From assembly GCA_030613055.1 (NCBI GenBank), contig JAUWMR010000008.1:1-64000 (forward strand): a DNA stretch of 64,000 nucleotides. Direction: 5' to 3'. The position numbers and the translations under genes were made by a program. The notes beneath the pieces were generated by a model, which was given only the letters and a program-made list of their open reading frames with translations, was not told the origin of the DNA and did not search any database. Positions 1 to 7,870 of the stretch are shown here, piece after piece (positions within the stretch are counted from its first letter, which is position 1; the number at the start of each line of letters is the position of its first letter). This DNA comes from Desulfobacteraceae bacterium. GTDB taxonomy: Bacteria > Desulfobacterota > DSM-4660 > Desulfatiglandales > Desulfatiglandaceae.

Positions 1-1
1 C

Positions 2-2518
2 GGGGACGGTGGAGATGACAACCTCTACGGCGAGTCAGGAGATGATGTGATCCACGGCGGCACTAACGACGATCACATAGAGGGCGGCCCTGGAGGCGAC
101 TCCCTTTATGGTGACGAGGGCGTGGACATCATCTATGGCAATGACGGCGCAGACACTATTACCGGCGGAGATGATGCGGACATCATTTACGGCGGCGATC
201 ACGACGACAGTATTAACGGCAATGGGGGCGCAGATGACATAGAGGGAAACGAGGGCAACGACTACATAGACGGCGGCACCGAAGATGATATAATCACGGG
301 TGATGAGGGCAATGACGAGATCTACGGCGGCGATGGTAATGATATAATCACTGGCGGAGACGGGGATGACACCATCCTGGGTCAAGCAGGGCTCGATGAG
401 ATTTACGGCGGGAATGACGAGGACTCCATAGACGGCGGCGCCGGAAATGACACCATATATGGCGATGCCGGATACGATACGCTAAAGGGCGGAGACGGGG
501 ATGACACAATTGAAGGCGGCGCTGATGACGACACCCTGATAGGGGGCAACGGCGCTGACAATCTTACCGGCGGCGCGGGTATGGATCTCTTTAAATACAC
601 TGATACCGCAGAGGGGGGAGACACGATCACCGACTTCAGCCACGCTGATGACGCCTTCTGGTTTAATAATGACCCCTTTCATTCGAGTGCCGGTTTTGAC
701 ACGGTGGCACCGGGCGTTGGCACGGATTATGACGGTTCTACCGGGATATCAGGAACTGATCCGATTATGGTCTTTGACGTAGACAACGACAGTCTGTGGT
801 ATGACTCCAACGGCACAACTGCCGGAGGCCATAGCAAAATCGCGGATGTGACAGGCGACGACGTGCAGGAAGATGACATCTGGTTCACCAACGACCCAGG
901 TGAAAATTATGCCGGTACACCCGGAAACGACACCCTTACAGGCACACCTCTTGGTGACACGATACAGGGGGGCGCAGGTGTGGATTCAATTTACGGCGCC
1001 GGCGGGAATGACTCCCTTGATGGCAATGGGGGAAATGACTATATCCGTGGCGGCGCGGGCACTGACAGCATTGCGGGCCATGATGGTGATGATATCATAT
1101 GGGCTGGCAGTGACGCGGATTTTGTGGGGGGCGGCCCGGGAGATGATATTATCTTTGGTGAAGGCGGAAATGACACCATCTTGGGCGAAGGCGATGACGA
1201 CGATCTCCAGGGTGGAAACGGAGATGACGTGATTTACGGAGGTTCAGGCGATGATATCATCAATGGCGAAGGCCATGATGATCGTATAAACGGGGAATCA
1301 GGATTCGATAATCTTTATGGCGGCACAGGGGATGATACCATCACGGGAGGCACAGGAAACGATTACATCGATGGCGGCGACGGGCATGACGGCCTTTTGG
1401 GAGGCTCTGGAGATGACATTATTTGGGGAGGTCAGGGTTTCGACTTTCTCAGCGGCGAGGCAGGCGATGACAAATTGTATGGCGGCACTGAAGATGATAT
1501 TATATTCGGGGGCGCCGGTGATGACATCATCACAGGCGACGACGGCGCTGATGAGCTTCACGGCCATGCAGGGGTCGACTATATCCAGGGCGGAGCGGGA
1601 GGGGACTGGATATTCGGTGGTGATGATGGTGATTCCCTTTCAGGCGGAGATGACGATGATACGATCCTTGGGGAGGCAGGAAACGACACCATCGACGGAG
1701 GGGCCGGAAACGATGCCCTGTTAGGCGGGCCGGGCTCGGATACCATAGACGGCGGCGCCGGCACTGACGAAGTCATCTACGACCTGGATACGAGTCCGGT
1801 AACGGTTGACCTCAGTACCGGTTTTGCCACGATTGGCGTTGATACCGATACCCTGAGCGACATTGAAAATGTTGAGGGTAGTTCGTATGATGACAATATC
1901 ACCGGAAGCGACGTTGCCAATAACATCTGGGGCGAAGAGGGAAATGACACCATCTTTGGTCTGGACGGTGACGACACCCTTGGGGGTGATATTGGAAATG
2001 ACAGCATAGAGGGTGGCAACGGACACGACCACATTTTTGGAGATGACGGTAATGATTTCCTTTCGGGCGGTGCAGGCGATGATTACATAGACGGCGATTA
2101 CGGTGATGACAATATCTTGGGCGGCGACGGCAACGATAACCTTAACGGCGGCCCGGGTAACGACATCTTCACCTTCCAGGAAATGGGGGGCGGGAATAAC
2201 GACAATATTTACGATTTCAACAATATTGCTGAAAACGATGAGATCTACCTGAACAGCGCTGGCACGGTGTTTGGGGGTCTGCATACAACAGGTGGAGGCA
2301 CTGGTAGCGGCGTGCTTGCTACTAGTGCTTTTGCCTTTGGCCCCAATGCGACTCCAAACGCAAATGCAAGTCCCCAGATCCTCTATGATACGGATGAAGG
2401 ACGGCTTTTCTATGATGCCGACGGGAACGGCACGGGTGCTCCTGTTACTTTCGCGACGGTAAATACCGGCGGCGGCGGTCAGCCCGATCTCACAAACGCC
2501 GATTTTACGGTATTTTAG
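2..2518 (+). CDS. RTX (hemolysin-type calcium-binding repeat) exported protein, 5' partial
   Basis: The reading frame is open from base 2, so the gene starts outside the window; the GTG at 47 is only an internal codon. The product is built from glycine/aspartate nonapeptides of the GGxGxDxUx type (for example GGDGDDTI, GGSGDDII), which in RTX proteins bind calcium and fold into parallel beta-rolls after export. Three repeat blocks are separated by non-repeat segments: about 584-900, and about 1770-1900 with the familiar VTVDLSTG...IENVEGS linker. The C-terminus (LFYDADGNGTGAPVTFAT ... DFTVF) is typical of the uncleaved C-terminal region of type I secretion substrates. The segment at 584-900 (DLFKYTD, DTITDF, LWYDSNG) resembles a second copy of that region. 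The T1SS genes downstream (7871-11217) are the likely exporter. Adhesin, S-layer or enzyme roles cannot be told apart because the N-terminus is missing. Confidence 0.93.
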   Translation, partial: GDGGDDNLYGESGDDVIHGGTNDDHIEGGPGGDSLYGDEGVDIIYGNDGADTITGGDDADIIYGGDHDDSINGNGGADDIEGNEGNDYIDGGTEDDIITGDEGNDEIYGGDGNDIITGGDGDDTILGQAGLDEIYGGNDEDSIDGGAGNDTIYGDAGYDTLKGGDGDDTIEGGADDDTLIGGNGADNLTGGAGMDLFKYTDTAEGGDTITDFSHADDAFWFNNDPFHSSAGFDTVAPGVGTDYDGSTGISGTDPIMVFDVDNDSLWYDSNGTTAGGHSKIADVTGDDVQEDDIWFTNDPGENYAGTPGNDTLTGTPLGDTIQGGAGVDSIYGAGGNDSLDGNGGNDYIRGGAGTDSIAGHDGDDIIWAGSDADFVGGGPGDDIIFGEGGNDTILGEGDDDDLQGGNGDDVIYGGSGDDIINGEGHDDRINGESGFDNLYGGTGDDTITGGTGNDYIDGGDGHDGLLGGSGDDIIWGGQGFDFLSGEAGDDKLYGGTEDDIIFGGAGDDIITGDDGADELHGHAGVDYIQGGAGGDWIFGGDDGDSLSGGDDDDTILGEAGNDTIDGGAGNDALLGGPGSDTIDGGAGTDEVIYDLDTSPVTVDLSTGFATIGVDTDTLSDIENVEGSSYDDNITGSDVANNIWGEEGNDTIFGLDGDDTLGGDIGNDSIEGGNGHDHIFGDDGNDFLSGGAGDDYIDGDYGDDNILGGDGNDNLNGGPGNDIFTFQEMGGGNNDNIYDFNNIAENDEIYLNSAGTVFGGLHTTGGGTGSGVLATSAFAFGPNATPNANASPQILYDTDEGRLFYDADGNGTGAPVTFATVNTGGGGQPDLTNADFTVF

Positions 2519-2585
2519 TCCCGCCTTAGCAGGATTAGGGACGCAGATAAACGCAGATTTTCAGGATTTTGGTTTTAAGAGAAAA

Positions 2586-2606
2586 GGGCGCGCAAGCGCC
2601 CTTTTT
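2586..2606 (+). terminator. Rho-independent terminator of the RTX gene
   Basis: A perfect 6-bp GGGCGC/GCGCCC stem (2586-2591 and 2596-2601) closes on a GCAA tetraloop and is followed by five T (2602-2606), preceded by four A. It lies 68 bases after the RTX stop, so the RTX mRNA probably ends here and the downstream modification and export genes are transcribed separately. Confidence 0.9.
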
Positions 2607-2666
2607 GTATGGAGGAGGATGAAGTGCCAAGGACTGAGGATTGAGGACTGAGGACTGAGGGCGAAG

Positions 2667-2760
2667 GATAGAAAAATATCCAATTTCCAGTTCTCAATAA
2701 CCAATGACCAATGAAAAACACTTAAAAATTCGACATTGAACATTGGATATTGGATATTTT
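2667..2760. repeat. Dispersed repeat family B (ATATCCAAT / ATTGGATAT block)
   Basis: This block carries inverted and direct copies of AATATCCAAT, CCAATGACCAATG and CATTGGATATTGGATATT. Similar blocks lie at about 12523-12626, 17600-17685, 20813-20912, 32790-32942 and 56903-56992. It is non-coding. It is followed at about 2786-2812 by a CTTCGTGCCATTCGTGGTAA motif that also recurs in other gaps. Confidence 0.75.
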
Positions 2761-2849
2761 AACAGGTTCCCTGAAATCCCTTCTTGTTCTTCGTGCCATT
2801 CGTGGTAAAATAATTTGAAATAGTTCATCGGTTTATTAATCAACCAACC

Positions 2850-2920
2850 GTAGGAGCGGCTTTAGCCGCGATTCTCAAATGGCATCAACGTTCCCAAATC
2901 GCGGATAAACCCGTTCCTAC
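2850..2920. repeat. Imperfect long inverted repeat (GTAGGAGCGGCTTTAGCCGCGATT)
   Basis: Two arms of 24 bases (2850-2873 and 2897-2920) are reverse complements with about four mismatches and could fold into a long hairpin. It is followed by a TTTGTGCCTTTTTGCGGCTATATCA motif (about 2946-2970) that recurs at about 28735, 44168 and, in variant form, 23320. No gene is seen in 2607-3008. Confidence 0.7.
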
Positions 2921-3008
2921 AGGGTGCGATGAACTTTTTGTTTATTTTGTGCCTTTTTGCGGCTATATCAAATATAAATCTCATTTTATTGACGGACAAC
3001 ATCACAGC

Positions 3009-5180
3009 ATGAAAAGCCAAAAACAGAAAAAATCAACTGAAAAGCCAACGCAGAAAAATAAATCGCAAAAGGCAAAAACCGTGTCCCTCGATGATGCGCT
3101 AAAGCTTGCCATCGAGCACCATCAATCCGGTCGTCTTGACAAGGCCGAAAAGCTTTATCGCAAAATTCTTCACCTTCGTCAGGATCATTTCATTTCCCTC
3201 TCAAACCTCGGTGTTGCCCTCAACGCGCAGGGCAAGGTGCAGGAGGCCATTGCCTGCTTTATAAAGGCTATCGCGATAAAGCCGGATGACGCCAGGGTTC
3301 TTTACGATCTTGGAAGAGCCTTTAACAAAACCGGTCAGATCAGCAAAGCGATAACCTGTTTCAAAAAGGCAATCACGATTAAGCCTGATTTTTCTGATGC
3401 ATTCAGCGTCCTCAGCAATGCACTTCGCAGTCAACACGATTTAAAGGGAGCGCTTAATGCCGCAAAAAAGGCCCTCACCATCAATCCGGCACACGGAGAG
3501 GCATGTCTGAATCTTGGCAACATCTTCTACGTTTCAAGCAGGCTGGATAAGGCCATATCCTGTTACCGCAGGGCCTTAAAAATCAGACCGGATTACGTTG
3601 AAGCATACATGAATATGGGAATGGCCCTTAATAAACAAGGCAAACAGGACCAGGCCGTATCCTGTTTTCAAAAGGCAATGGAGATCAACCCCACAAATTT
3701 CAAAACATGCGCCACCATGGTAAACATCCTTAAAGTACAGGGCAAATTTGAGGAGGCATCCCGCTGTTATGAACACGCGCTAACAGGAAAAAAAGACTGG
3801 ACTTTTGCATTGTGGGACTTCCTTCACCTTTTGCCGATCGTTTACGAAAACGAGGCAGATATCTCAATCTGGCGCAAGCGTTTCGAGAAAAATCTTCACC
3901 GGCTTGAAGAGTCACTGCAACTTGAGACCAAAGAAGACGTGGATCGTGCGTTTGCGGCAGCCCAATCCGGAACAAACTATTTCTTAGCCTATCAGGAGCA
4001 GGATGATAAGGATTTGCAAAAACGCTATGGACGGCTGATCCATCGGGTGGCAAGCGAGCGCTTTCCTGCTTTGACAAGTATCCCTGCCAGGGGAAGGGGC
4101 AAGAAACTGCGCGTCGGCTATGTCTCGTTCAATTTTTACGGCCACACCATTGCCAAACTGTTTGGCGGCTGGATAAAGGCCGCCGACCGCAACCGCTTCA
4201 CTGTCTACTCTTATTATTTAGGCCGCGTGTTTGATCCTGCTAACAAAATAATCGAAAAATGGAGTGATGTTTATCGCCATTTGCCGGCCCTGAATCTGGA
4301 CAAGGCGGCAGCCGCAATCCGTAACGACAGGCTTGACGTCCTTGTCTATCCGGATGTCGGCATGGAGCCTTTTACACTCCTTTTAAGCGCTCTCCGCCTC
4401 GCGCCGGTTCAGTGCGCTTCATGGGGTCATCCGGTGACCACGGGTTTGCCCACAATGGATTACTTCCTGTCAAGCGACCTTATGGAGCAGGCTGAGGCCG
4501 GTTCCCATTACTCTGAAAAGCTTGTGCGGCTTCCAAACCTGTCGGTATATTACCAGCGTCCGGGGACAAATCCTGCTTCCGGGGACCGGTCCCATTTCGG
4601 ATTCGAGCAGAATCATGTGATTTACCTTTGCTGCCAGTTCCTTTCCAAATACCTGCCGCAATATGATATTATTTTTCCACGCATCGCACTTGAAGTCCCA
4701 TCAGCACGATTTGTATTCATCGCCCACAAGACCGCCTTTGTGACAGATCGCTTCCGCTCCCGGCTTGACCGGGTCTTTCGCAAATTCGGATTAGACTTCC
4801 GCAACCATTGCGTGTTCTTTTCAAGGCTGCCTCCTAAAGAATTTTTCAGCCTTAACCTTGCCACGGATGTTTATCTTGACACTATTGGATGGTCGGGTGG
4901 CAATACCACCTTTGATGCCGCAGCATGTGGACTGCCGGTAGTTACGCTGCCCGGATCATTTATGCGAGGCAGGCACGCCTATGCCATGCTAAAAAGGATG
5001 GAGATTACTGAAACCATTGCGTCCACCATCGATGAGTACGTGGACATTGCCGCCCGTTTGGGCCGTGACGAGGAATATCGCCGCGCCATGAAGAAAGAAA
5101 TCTCTACCCGCAGCGATTGTCTGTTCAATGACCTGACAGCAGTAAGGGGATTAGAGGAATTCTATGAAAGCGTAAGTTAG
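3009..5180 (+). CDS. TPR protein with GT41 (O-GlcNAc transferase / SPINDLY-like) glycosyltransferase domain
   Basis: A 723-residue cytosolic protein predicted to transfer a sugar from a nucleotide-sugar donor to Ser/Thr of a protein, as OGT/SPINDLY-family enzymes do. A Lys-rich start is followed by about six or seven TPRs (residues about 28-260), a linker, and the GT41 catalytic region (about 363-720). Its motifs include RVGYVSFNFYGHT, CASWGHPVTTGLPTMDY and GWSGGNTTFDAAACGLPVVTLPG, the last being the nucleotide-binding signature. I chose ATG 3009 because the earlier GTG at 2949 lies inside a dispersed intergenic repeat. The gene sits between the RTX gene and a TPR-sulfotransferase, upstream of the T1SS genes, which points to the RTX protein or a partner as acceptor. 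The TPR superhelix would present that acceptor. Acceptor and sugar are inferred, not shown. Confidence 0.88.
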   Translation: MKSQKQKKSTEKPTQKNKSQKAKTVSLDDALKLAIEHHQSGRLDKAEKLYRKILHLRQDHFISLSNLGVALNAQGKVQEAIACFIKAIAIKPDDARVLYDLGRAFNKTGQISKAITCFKKAITIKPDFSDAFSVLSNALRSQHDLKGALNAAKKALTINPAHGEACLNLGNIFYVSSRLDKAISCYRRALKIRPDYVEAYMNMGMALNKQGKQDQAVSCFQKAMEINPTNFKTCATMVNILKVQGKFEEASRCYEHALTGKKDWTFALWDFLHLLPIVYENEADISIWRKRFEKNLHRLEESLQLETKEDVDRAFAAAQSGTNYFLAYQEQDDKDLQKRYGRLIHRVASERFPALTSIPARGRGKKLRVGYVSFNFYGHTIAKLFGGWIKAADRNRFTVYSYYLGRVFDPANKIIEKWSDVYRHLPALNLDKAAAAIRNDRLDVLVYPDVGMEPFTLLLSALRLAPVQCASWGHPVTTGLPTMDYFLSSDLMEQAEAGSHYSEKLVRLPNLSVYYQRPGTNPASGDRSHFGFEQNHVIYLCCQFLSKYLPQYDIIFPRIALEVPSARFVFIAHKTAFVTDRFRSRLDRVFRKFGLDFRNHCVFFSRLPPKEFFSLNLATDVYLDTIGWSGGNTTFDAAACGLPVVTLPGSFMRGRHAYAMLKRMEITETIASTIDEYVDIAARLGRDEEYRRAMKKEISTRSDCLFNDLTAVRGLEEFYESVS

Positions 5181-5262
5181 CTCACTTCCCCGCAATAAGC
5201 GGGATAAATAGGCACTTTCTTTAACTTTAGGCACTTCAAACTTTAGGCACTTTTTTATACCC
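5177..5262. repeat. Dispersed repeat family A (CCCCGCAATAAGCGGG hairpin with TTTAGGCACTT tails)
   Basis: A CCCGC-AATAA-GCGGG hairpin is followed by several copies of CTTTAGGCACTT. The same unit, in either orientation, appears at about 7472-7535, 9560-9600, 9812-9904, 20972-21056 and 32700-32782. It overlaps the stop codon of the GT41 gene. No promoter or terminator with a U-tract is evident. Confidence 0.8.
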
Positions 5263-5298
5263 TTCGTGGTGGAATATATTAGTATCATTACCAAAAAA

Positions 5299-7473
5299 AT
5301 GGACACCGCACTCAATAACATAAGACTCCTTCACCAATCAGGTGATCTTGAATCAGCAAAGGCAGCCCTTGAGGACCTTTTGCAGGAAGAGATAAGCCGG
5401 CATCCCGCTTTCATGGCGCTTTATGGCGTGGTGCTTCTCCATTCAGGCAAGGGAGAAAAGGCCAAAGAGATGATTCAAGAGTCTGCCCGCAAAACACCCC
5501 TGACCTCTGTCTGGGCAAGCGACCTTGGATTTGCTCATTTCCTTATGGGCGAGCCGGATCAGGCCCTTAAGACCCTTGAATTGGCCATTGCCCTGCCCTG
5601 CCCTGATGCGGCTGCATATACGCGATTGGGCGCGACCCGTCTGGTTCGCAGTGACCTTGAAGGCGCTGAAAAGGCATTTAAAGAAGCTGTGCTCCGGGAC
5701 CCGGAAAGGGCCGAGGTTCACAGCAACCTTGGCGGGATAATGGTCCGATTAGGCAAGCTAAATGAGGCCCTTTCTCATTACGAGCGGGCCCTGAGTATCA
5801 AGCCGGACATGGCTCAGGCAGTATCAGGGCGAAGCGCCCTGCTTGTGGCCCTTGAACGGGCTGACGAAGCCATACTCGAGCTTGAGGAAAAGCTCGATAA
5901 TGATCCTGATTCCCCTGAATCAATAAATGCACGGCGCCACCTTGCCCATATCCTTGACGCGGCAAACCGGTTTGAAGAGGCATGCGCTTCGCTGAGGGAG
6001 GCGGCTAATCTGGACGACGAAAATGTGGAAGTGCTCCTACAGTTGGCCGCCCTTCTGTTTGGCCGTGACCGTTTTATTTCCGCCCTTGGAGCGCTTAACA
6101 GGGCATCACAGTTGGAGCCGGAAAGCCTTCACGTGCTCACCCTTAAGGCCCGTGTCTACAGTGAAATGGGCAGGCATGAAAAGGCCGTTGAGACCGTAGA
6201 AAAGGCTATAAACGCCCACCCGGACGAGCCTTCCTGCCTGATCACCCGCGCGGTGGTACGTTCGGCTGCGGATGATTTTGAAGGCGCGGAGGACGATCTT
6301 CGACATGCCCTCGATGAACTTCCAGGCTCTGCCGATGCCTGGGGTTCCCTGGGCCATACCCTTTTGCTCACTGGCAGGCTGGATGAGGCGGTAGACTGCC
6401 TTGAGCGTGCCGCTAAGTTGAACCCTGCCGCACTGGCAAGCCTTATTGAGGCCCGCTCCTTTCCTGAGGACCCTGATGTAATAGAGAGGATGGTCCAGTT
6501 TGCGGACAACCCCCTGCCGGCCAAATCGCCCAGGGCGGCCATGGGTTTTGCCCTGTCCAGGCTCTTTGAAAAGCAAGAGGACTACGACAGGGCCTTTGCA
6601 CACGCGGATCAGGCTAATTTATTAATCCAGCAGACTATTTCTTACGACCCCGAGAACTACCATGGCCTCGTGCGCAGGCTGAGGGAGATCTTCATCCCCG
6701 AGACATTTGAAAAATTCAGGAAGGATGGTTCCCCTTCAAAGCGGCCAGTATTTGTTGTGGGCATGCCCAGATCAGGCACTACCCTGACCGAACAGATACT
6801 GTGCAGCCACCCGGATGTATTTGGCGCGGGCGAATTGGGGTTTGTGCCTGCCATTACCCACCTGATGCCGAGGGTGCTCAAGACCAAAAACCCTTATCCC
6901 CTGTGCATGCATCTATTCCAGAAATGGATGGCAGGTCATGGGGCCACCTATTACCTAAAAAAGATCGTAAAGATGGACGATAGATCTCTTAGAGTTGTGG
7001 ACAAGCTGCCGCATAATTTCCTCCATCTGGGCCTGATGGCCATTATCTTCCCTGAAGCAACAATCATACACGTCAAACGGGATTTCCGCGATATCGCGGT
7101 CTCCAACTACTTTACAAACTTTAAACACAAGCACGGCGGCATGGGCTATGCCTTTGATCTCTGCAATATAGGACGCATGATAAACGACTACCGGCGCATA
7201 ATGGACCACTGGCGCCGTGTGCTGCCAATTCCCATGTTCGAGCTTCAGTATGAGGAATTAGTGGAAAACTATGAGGATAAGACCAGGGAACTGCTCCAAT
7301 TCGTGGGGCTTGACTGGGACGACAGTATCATGGATTTCCACAAGACACAACGTGCGGTGAAAACCGCCAGCGCCTGGCAGGTGCGCCAACCCCTGTATTC
7401 ATCTTCAAAAGAGCGGTGGAGAAAATATGAGAAATTCCTGGGCCCACTGATGGAAACCCTGGAGGAGTATTAA
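5299..7473 (+). CDS. TPR protein with C-terminal PAPS-dependent sulfotransferase domain
   Basis: A 724-residue soluble protein. Tandem TPRs fill residues about 5-395. A sulfotransferase domain (Sulfotransfer_3/TPST-like) covers about 475-715. The 5'-phosphosulfate loop is VGMPRSGTTL, the 3'-phosphate-binding segment is VKRDFRDIAVSNYF, and the C-terminal VKTASAWQVRQPLY motif is typical of bacterial TPR-sulfotransferases. It should move sulfate from PAPS to a protein or glycan. The TPRs and the neighbouring RTX/T1SS genes suggest a protein acceptor such as acidic-context tyrosines, or the sugar added by the GT41 neighbour. I chose ATG 5299 because the in-frame GTG at 5266 lies in repeat-like CTTCGTGGTGG sequence; neither start has a clear Shine-Dalgarno site. 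Family is sure; acceptor is inference. Confidence 0.88.
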   Translation: MDTALNNIRLLHQSGDLESAKAALEDLLQEEISRHPAFMALYGVVLLHSGKGEKAKEMIQESARKTPLTSVWASDLGFAHFLMGEPDQALKTLELAIALPCPDAAAYTRLGATRLVRSDLEGAEKAFKEAVLRDPERAEVHSNLGGIMVRLGKLNEALSHYERALSIKPDMAQAVSGRSALLVALERADEAILELEEKLDNDPDSPESINARRHLAHILDAANRFEEACASLREAANLDDENVEVLLQLAALLFGRDRFISALGALNRASQLEPESLHVLTLKARVYSEMGRHEKAVETVEKAINAHPDEPSCLITRAVVRSAADDFEGAEDDLRHALDELPGSADAWGSLGHTLLLTGRLDEAVDCLERAAKLNPAALASLIEARSFPEDPDVIERMVQFADNPLPAKSPRAAMGFALSRLFEKQEDYDRAFAHADQANLLIQQTISYDPENYHGLVRRLREIFIPETFEKFRKDGSPSKRPVFVVGMPRSGTTLTEQILCSHPDVFGAGELGFVPAITHLMPRVLKTKNPYPLCMHLFQKWMAGHGATYYLKKIVKMDDRSLRVVDKLPHNFLHLGLMAIIFPEATIIHVKRDFRDIAVSNYFTNFKHKHGGMGYAFDLCNIGRMINDYRRIMDHWRRVLPIPMFELQYEELVENYEDKTRELLQFVGLDWDDSIMDFHKTQRAVKTASAWQVRQPLYSSSKERWRKYEKFLGPLMETLEEY

Positions 7474-7535
7474 GTGCCTAAAGTGCCTATTTATCCCGCT
7501 TATTGCGGGGAAGTGCGCTAAAGTGCCTAAAGTTA
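7474..7535. repeat. Dispersed repeat family A, inverted copy
   Basis: GTGCCTAAAGTGCC units flank CCCGCTTATTGCGGGG, the reverse complement of the hairpin seen at about 5188. It begins directly after the sulfotransferase stop. Together with the copy after the GT41 gene it brackets the sulfotransferase gene as an inverted pair. Confidence 0.78.
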
Positions 7536-7611
7536 AGAACGCCAAAACAAACTACGAAGGACACAAGGGCGTAATTTGATTTTTTCTTATAGCCATGTTA
7601 CAAAAAATAAT

Positions 7612-7635
7612 TTGGGACACAGATGAACACAGATT
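7612..7635. repeat. 24-bp direct repeat, left copy
   Basis: The 24 bases starting TTGGGACACAGATGAACACA are repeated exactly at 7778-7801. They contain the ATG (7623) of the GxxExxY fragment between them. A diverged inverted copy (TCTGTGTTTATCTGCGTTAA and following) lies at about 7830-7860. Confidence 0.85.
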
Positions 7636-7811
7636 ACCAGGATAGTAAACACAAAAAACTTACCGAGAAGATCATTAAAATCTTCTATAGGGTTTATAAC
7701 AGGCTTGGTTATGGTTTTTTAGAAAAAGTCTATGAAAATGTAAACGTAAGGTATTCGATAACTTCAGAAAATAAGTATTGGGACACAGATGAACACAGAT
7801 TTTCAACGTAA
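7623..7811 (+). pseudogene. Truncated GxxExxY-family protein (PD-(D/E)XK nuclease-like superfamily) remnant
   Basis: The first 40 or so codons give KLTEKIIKIFYRVYNRLGYG and then FLEKVYEN. This is the N-terminal signature of GxxExxY proteins (G-F-L-E-K-V-Y), normally about 120-130 residues long. After YEN the family sequence stops and the frame runs into the second copy of the 24-bp repeat, ending at 62 codons. The body of the gene, including the nuclease-like core, is missing. The fragment is bracketed by exact 24-bp direct repeats, so an internal deletion or repeat-mediated rearrangement is likely. It is almost certainly non-functional. Confidence 0.6.
7778..7801. repeat. 24-bp direct repeat, right copy
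   Basis: Identical to 7612-7635. It lies 166 bases further right and within the same frame as the GxxExxY remnant, whose last codons (WDTDEHRFST) are translated repeat sequence. Confidence 0.85.
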
Positions 7812-7870
7812 TAAAACATATGATTTTTATCTGTGTTTATCTGCGTTAATCTGCGTCCCATTTAATTATT

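Noticed and set aside
1721-2284. Long minus-strand frame (187 codons) opposite the RTX gene
   Set aside because: It is a shadow of the repeat codons, rich in Val/Ile/Ala, with no start signal or family similarity. Several similar shadows exist across 35-2034.
47-2500. Regular direct repeats that might suggest a CRISPR or tandem array
   Set aside because: The period follows 27-base nonapeptide codons in an uninterrupted reading frame and the encoded motif is RTX; there are no spacers.
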